Assembly: GCA_964455375.1 (NCBI GenBank)
Contig: CAYVXE010000097.1
Coordinates: forward strand, 1 to 15,999
DNA from: CAYVXE01 sp964455375
GTDB lineage: Bacteria; Zhuqueibacterota; Zhuqueibacteria; Oceanimicrobiales; Oceanimicrobiaceae
Reading direction: 5' to 3'
DNA length: 15,999 bases
The notes under the pieces were generated by a model. The model ran no database searches, was not told the DNA's origin, and saw only the letters and a program-made list of their open reading frames with translations. The translations under genes and the position numbers were made by a program. Below, piece by piece: positions 13,201 through 15,999 of the stretch. How positions within the stretch are numbered: position 1 is the stretch's first letter; each line of letters begins with the position of its first letter.

Positions 13201-15999
13201 GAAAACGGTCACCGCTCCGGTACCACCGTCATCCGTGTTGTCATCGATTCTTCCTCCGGTGGCCACATCATTTCCTTCGACACTACCGCGAATTTCGTAT
13301 GCACCGGCGTTTGTCGTGGTCTGATTAACTGTATAAACCAATGTGTCGGTGACGCCGGCATTAAGTCGGTTACCGCCGGAAATTAACAATTGCGTTGGAT
13401 TGGTGATAGAATACTCGCTGGTTTTATCCTGATTTCCAAGTGCAAATCTGATGAACGTAAACGCAGGTTGAAAATCCAGATCGATGGCATCGGAACCGTT
13501 GTTTTTTACTTCCATGAAAACATTCCACGGCGCGTTGGAACCGGTCTGAACGGAATTGCTGGGAAGTGACGTCGAAATGGATTGAATCTGCAGCGTCGGC
13601 GCATTCTTCACAAACCAATTTTTGCGGGTGGTCACATTCGGGTCGGACAAAGGCAGCGTGGTTGAATTTGTATCATGCGCCGTGACTTGCGCATCGATTT
13701 CATACCTGCCGGTGTCGGCAGACGCGCCTACCGTAACAGCAAAATCAAAGTTCAATTGCTGGCCGGCTGGAATAAACGTTGGGTTGCCGCCGTTGGCTAA
13801 AAATGGAAAATTGGCAGACTTGTCGAGGCCATCCTTAAAAAATCGCAACTGAATATTATCGATGATGGCAGACGCGGCGCCGGCGCTTGCCGGGTTCTCA
13901 ATTCTGACGGTCACTTGTTGCTGCTGGGAGAGGGCAACGGTGTCCACTGCACTGGAAACACTCAGGCCGCGAATCTGCGCCGGCTGCTGCACCGTCCAAC
14001 TATCGGCGGTGACAGCCCCGGTAGCTGAAACCGCGGTGGAGCCGTTAATGGTTCCATTCACGACGCCATCAACGTTGATCACACCAAGTGTGGGTCCATT
14101 GACGGTAACCGTAAAGCTTAGAAGTACCTGACCGGACGCGGGAATTTGTGTAATGCCGTCTGTTCTCTGGACGTTGTATTCCGTGGTCACATTATTGGAA
14201 AAAGCGTCTATAAACGTGAGCTGCGCATTGGTAATGGTGATCGTAGAAGCGCTGAGGTTCTGCACCAGCATTTGCACCTGTGTGCCGGTCTGCCCGATGC
14301 TCACGAACGCCGCAGGAGAGGTAACGGAAACAATGCTCAAACTTCCCAGAGCAATGTTGACGCTGCCCGTGGCATTGCCGCTGTCGCTTTGTACGCTGAT
14401 TTCCACATTGCCGCCCTGCGTACCGGCCCGAAATTCAAAAGGCAGGAAACTCGACGCATCGGTCGCCACCTGCACCCCGGCTTTACCTGCATCCACGTCC
14501 GGGGTCGTAATCGTCCCGCCGCTCGACGGATTCAATGAAATGGTGAAATGCCGGTTCGCGCCCACCAGGTTCCCGAATGCATCCAATATTGCTGCATTCG
14601 AATTAATTTGCGACCTACTGGAGCCATCGGCCGGCAATGTCGTTTTACTTGCCGTCAACGTAAGCGCTCCGGTGGGAGCTCCGGGTTTGACGTCAAATGC
14701 ATTCGATGCACCGGTAAACGTTTGGGTTGATGTATCCACAACCTGCAAAATTTTTCCGCTGCTGCTGCCGCCCAGAGACCGGACTTCCACCTGTCCGGTC
14801 CAGAGACCATTTGTAAAGTTTCCACTGACAGTCGGGGTAACCGTTCCAACATTTAAGCTTAAATCTACTGTACCAGCAAAATCAGTTGCCACGTTGCCGC
14901 TGCCGCCCGGTCCGTCCATGGCGGTCACCGTCACCACAAACGGCTCGCCGGCAGTTTGCGGCGAACTGATGGCGGAAACCATAAAACTCTGCACCGACTG
15001 GGAGGTTACGTTAAATAAATTTGAACTCCCACTTTTTGAGGGTGACCCTCCGGTAACCGTAATTTGCCGGTCATTTCCCGATTCCGGAATGGTTACACTT
15101 TGCGACGCCAGAACTCCGCTGGTAAATGTTCCGCTCGCAGTTGGGGAAATTGTACCGGTGTTAATAGAGATGGCCACGGCAGCCGTGTGGCTGGTAACGG
15201 TGTTTTCGAATTGATCTTTTGCCACAATTTTGATGGGAAAGGCCACCCCCGCTCCCTGGCTGGCGATATTGCCGTCGTCGGTGGTATTTGTGACCAGAAA
15301 ATGGTCCAATGCAGCCGGATTCACGGTGAACGAATTCGATTGCCCCAATTTGCCGCTGCCGCTGGCGGTGATGACCACTCCGCTCTGCGCCAGGGTAATG
15401 TTTGCATCGGTAATGGAAACTGTGGGAGAAACACCGTCAAATGTTAAAGTAAGGCCTGTGAGGCTGTTGAGTGTCCCTGTGTTGTCTGACAAAGTCACCG
15501 TTGAGCCATTGGCTAAAATCACATCGTTATTATTAACATCTTTAGCCGTGACAGTTACGGTGAAATTCGCTCCTGCTGTCTGCGGGTCGGCAATTGTGGC
15601 TATTTCGAAATGATCCAGAGTGCCCGGATTCACCGTAAATGGCGCCGTATCAACCGTCGTACCGCTCGTCCCGCGCAACACAACGCCACTCTCGGCCAAT
15701 ACCAATACCTGCTCTGCGCTGCCACTGCCATTCGATACCGTGATCGCACTCAACGACGGCGTATTCCCATTCGGCGCAGCGTGCGCACCCCCATCCGAAA
15801 AAGTTACCGTTACCGTTCCCGAGGCCGGATTCCCTGATCCATCCAATGCGCTGCTCACGGAAAGCGTAAAGCCAACTCCTGCCGTCTGCGTACCAGGATT
15901 GCTCAGCGTAAAACTTGCAATTGAAGCCGGGCTTACTGTAATCACACCACTCGTCGCAGATACACTTGCACTCGCATCCGTTACCGTAATCGTCTGACC
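10201..15999 (-). CDS. Giant repetitive Ig-like surface protein with FlgD/T9SS-type C-terminal domain, 5' end cut by window
   Basis: The frame is open from the window edge to TGA at 10203, giving 1932 visible residues; the N-terminus and any signal peptide lie outside. Counting from base 15999, residues 1 to about 440 hold four invasin/Ig-like repeats of about 100-108 residues, each with a Q-T/G-A-G-x-x-F motif (near 38, 140, 248, 348). Residues of about 442-552 resemble a Big_1 domain (LPADGSSRSQINSNAAILDAFGN broken at 455-477). Residues of about 553-1660 form a long series of Ig/CARDB-like units of about 120 residues. About 1825-1932 is a FlgD-like domain (NFPNPF, TFNYVLP, LDIYTLLGELVW, IIWDGRN, GQKVLNGVYVAVL) like T9SS type A sorting domains. 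It is probably a secreted or surface-anchored adhesin or stalk protein. No enzyme domain is visible. The following PorV-like gene fits this reading. Confidence 0.85.
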   Translation of the reverse strand, partial: GQTITVTDASASVSATSGVITVSPASIASFTLSNPGTQTAGVGFTLSVSSALDGSGNPASGTVTVTFSDGGAHAAPNGNTPSLSAITVSNGSGSAEQVLVLAESGVVLRGTSGTTVDTAPFTVNPGTLDHFEIATIADPQTAGANFTVTVTAKDVNNNDVILANGSTVTLSDNTGTLNSLTGLTLTFDGVSPTVSITDANITLAQSGVVITASGSGKLGQSNSFTVNPAALDHFLVTNTTDDGNIASQGAGVAFPIKIVAKDQFENTVTSHTAAVAISINTGTISPTASGTFTSGVLASQSVTIPESGNDRQITVTGGSPSKSGSSNLFNVTSQSVQSFMVSAISSPQTAGEPFVVTVTAMDGPGGSGNVATDFAGTVDLSLNVGTVTPTVSGNFTNGLWTGQVEVRSLGGSSSGKILQVVDTSTQTFTGASNAFDVKPGAPTGALTLTASKTTLPADGSSRSQINSNAAILDAFGNLVGANRHFTISLNPSSGGTITTPDVDAGKAGVQVATDASSFLPFEFRAGTQGGNVEISVQSDSGNATGSVNIALGSLSIVSVTSPAAFVSIGQTGTQVQMLVQNLSASTITITNAQLTFIDAFSNNVTTEYNVQRTDGITQIPASGQVLLSFTVTVNGPTLGVINVDGVVNGTINGSTAVSATGAVTADSWTVQQPAQIRGLSVSSAVDTVALSQQQQVTVRIENPASAGAASAIIDNIQLRFFKDGLDKSANFPFLANGGNPTFIPAGQQLNFDFAVTVGASADTGRYEIDAQVTAHDTNSTTLPLSDPNVTTRKNWFVKNAPTLQIQSISTSLPSNSVQTGSNAPWNVFMEVKNNGSDAIDLDFQPAFTFIRFALGNQDKTSEYSITNPTQLLISGGNRLNAGVTDTLVYTVNQTTTNAGAYEIRGSVEGNDVATGGRIDDNTDDGGTGAVTVFSSNETVNILSTEPAPPPATPNISQGIGIVNTLQPFKVQVRVRNDLSEPVENVQVRLTRNGTSIIAVPDTTLALIAASSTVTLNYSVLASAFANPGGETFTADIINAGVGQLTQVPATEGPAIDDKAIFRIQTPADLRVQLTVDENQTVSDIFLVQASVLNAGQSQVAGDGQLRLTLPANYTLVSGAIDSAFAVNFPRKWQVQAPSTVSGPDAFVVTITSTPIEFNTALPAAASMPADSQSVNTLAVDVVVKEFDIISPKGAADSTLSTGQTFDVRAALTVSQNIDSVRADIALPAGYAFAGLSQNKKLLFGTDISTIWNLQAPSQAHTLPREIQVRFRAYAAGLVKVDSTRIIEAVTVDRAFISFDDFTISNFTGPGIQRVSRGQQFQLKAVVNEQPGGAGVTSGPAQLTLDLKSPKTGLISQESLTQTFVPNVDVVWNITAPDSSTAINTVSVTLDSIPNDENTNDVAASSPTRRLDLEVQTVDVGGISIDTVFVQTPGVDSKIVSTGQQFTIVTRLSWPGVAQSPQPFAAMELPSGTGYQATALQQPLTSGSATQTLQWLVTAPNVPTALRYIKFTAEGKDASDVTKPIVAAPDSIAFTVVEKAKLSLEANIVGVDDGRLTVGQLFTVRATLTNTGTALAVGEDSVKISFPASVGYKTSEALTKAISADGETTWQMRAPNNAHNNILPIKIKLEDQNIVDENSSLEPPLTPNTGEVIISVTTEEVGLNVALLTERQPQTIVRGASNQPIIGLEFTNDSDNEIEVQQIKVRVYDRQDGALAPNAVFAKMSVVDYDDPTTVFRDINSPGADNPVVFDFSPTISIPAKKKQSILFQVDILNQTDATDFKLTIDSPINDILARDISSDTVATILTAEGVPFTNQINPAISVLIDGSLKASFFNFPNPFGENSRPRTTFNYVLPQDSQITLDIYTLLGELVWRASFAANNPVSLAGTHDGKQAPTIIWDGRNNKGQKVLNGVYVAVLTTSAGRAVTKVAIAK
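10204..10527 (-). other. FlgD-like / T9SS type A-like C-terminal sorting domain
   Basis: The last 108 residues show the FNFPNPFGEN opening, a TTFNYVLP strand, the LDIYTLLGELVWRASF segment, IIWDGRNNKGQKV, the NGVYVAVL strand and a basic-hydrophobic end (KVAIAK). FCB-group secreted proteins carry this fold as a T9SS recognition domain. The same fold also occurs outside T9SS, so export by T9SS is inferred. Confidence 0.65.
11023..12804 (-). repeat. Five diverged about 120-residue repeats with a conserved W-x-x-x-A-P motif
   Basis: Within the giant surface protein, the motifs WQVQAP, WNLQAP, WNITAP, WLVTAP and WQMRAP recur at visible residues 1132, 1251, 1371, 1494 and 1609, which are 119, 120, 123 and 115 residues apart. 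Each is preceded by a 'G-Q-x-F-x-V/L-x-A/T' strand and a small-residue-rich LP/FP-A-x-x-Y strand, as in CARDB/Ig-like domains. Units are well diverged in DNA. Confidence 0.7.
14680..15999 (-). repeat. Four invasin/Ig-like repeats, first one entering from outside the window
   Basis: The units of about 100-108 residues are bounded by F-T/N-V-N-P/T-x-x-L-D-H/Q-F and contain TQTAGVGF, PQTAGANF, SQGAGVAF and PQTAGEPF followed by V-T-V-T/A-x-D strands. They begin near 15624, 15315 and 15000, with a partial first unit upstream. The array very likely continues beyond the window edge because the visible start is mid-domain. Confidence 0.7.

Noticed and set aside
14153..15214. Long open frame on the plus strand (353 codons) opposite the giant surface protein
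   Set aside because: It is antisense to clear Ig-like repeats. Its translation is rich in Val, Thr, Pro and Leu without any domain, as expected for the shadow of a Thr/Ser/Gly/Val-rich coding strand.

Overview
The window is a single-direction block: every supported gene lies on the minus strand, so transcription runs from base 15999 toward base 1. The gene content points to a Gram-negative bacterium of the FCB superphylum, with a Calditrichota/KSB1/Ignavibacteria-like flavour. The clues are a very long Ig-like surface protein ending in a FlgD/type IX secretion (T9SS)-like C-terminal domain, a PorV/PorQ-type outer-membrane barrel, a lipoprotein signal, and a large transmembrane RsbU-type phosphatase. 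The phylum is an inference and no rRNA or tRNA is present to test it.

Layout in transcription order. (1) 15999-10201: the last 1932 residues of a giant secreted protein, with N-terminal invasin/Ig-like repeats, a long run of about 120-residue Ig/CARDB-like repeats, and a C-terminal sorting-type domain. (2) 10182-8152: a PorV/PorQ-family beta barrel with a long coiled-coil and TPR tail. (3) 8133-4246: a 1295-residue membrane regulator joining an RsbW-like ATPase, a two-helix sensor with HAMP, an RsbU/SpoIIE phosphatase, a transposase-like helix-turn-helix pair, an acidic linker and TPRs. Genes 1-3 are separated by only 18 bases each and look like one operon. (4) 4153-3455: a STAS (anti-anti-sigma-like) protein with its own good sigma-70-type promoter; its C-terminus resembles the second helix-turn-helix of the phosphatase. 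(5) 3325-2333: Obg GTPase. (6) 2327-1224: DprA, five bases after obg. (7) 1148-1: a PQQ-dependent sugar dehydrogenase lipoprotein whose C-terminus is cut by the window edge.

The core of interest is a partner-switching module. One membrane polypeptide seems to carry both the kinase and the phosphatase that would act on the STAS protein. Both the phosphatase and the STAS protein have acquired the same DNA-binding-like domain, which resembles the N-terminus of IS481/IS3-type transposases. No sigma or anti-sigma gene is visible, so the output could be a sigma factor elsewhere or direct DNA binding. Co-transcription with a surface protein and a PorV-like barrel suggests a link to cell-envelope or surface-protein status. 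obg, dprA and the dehydrogenase look like ordinary neighbours.

There is no gene-free stretch longer than about 130 bases. I saw no RNA genes, CRISPR arrays, insertion sequences or att sites.
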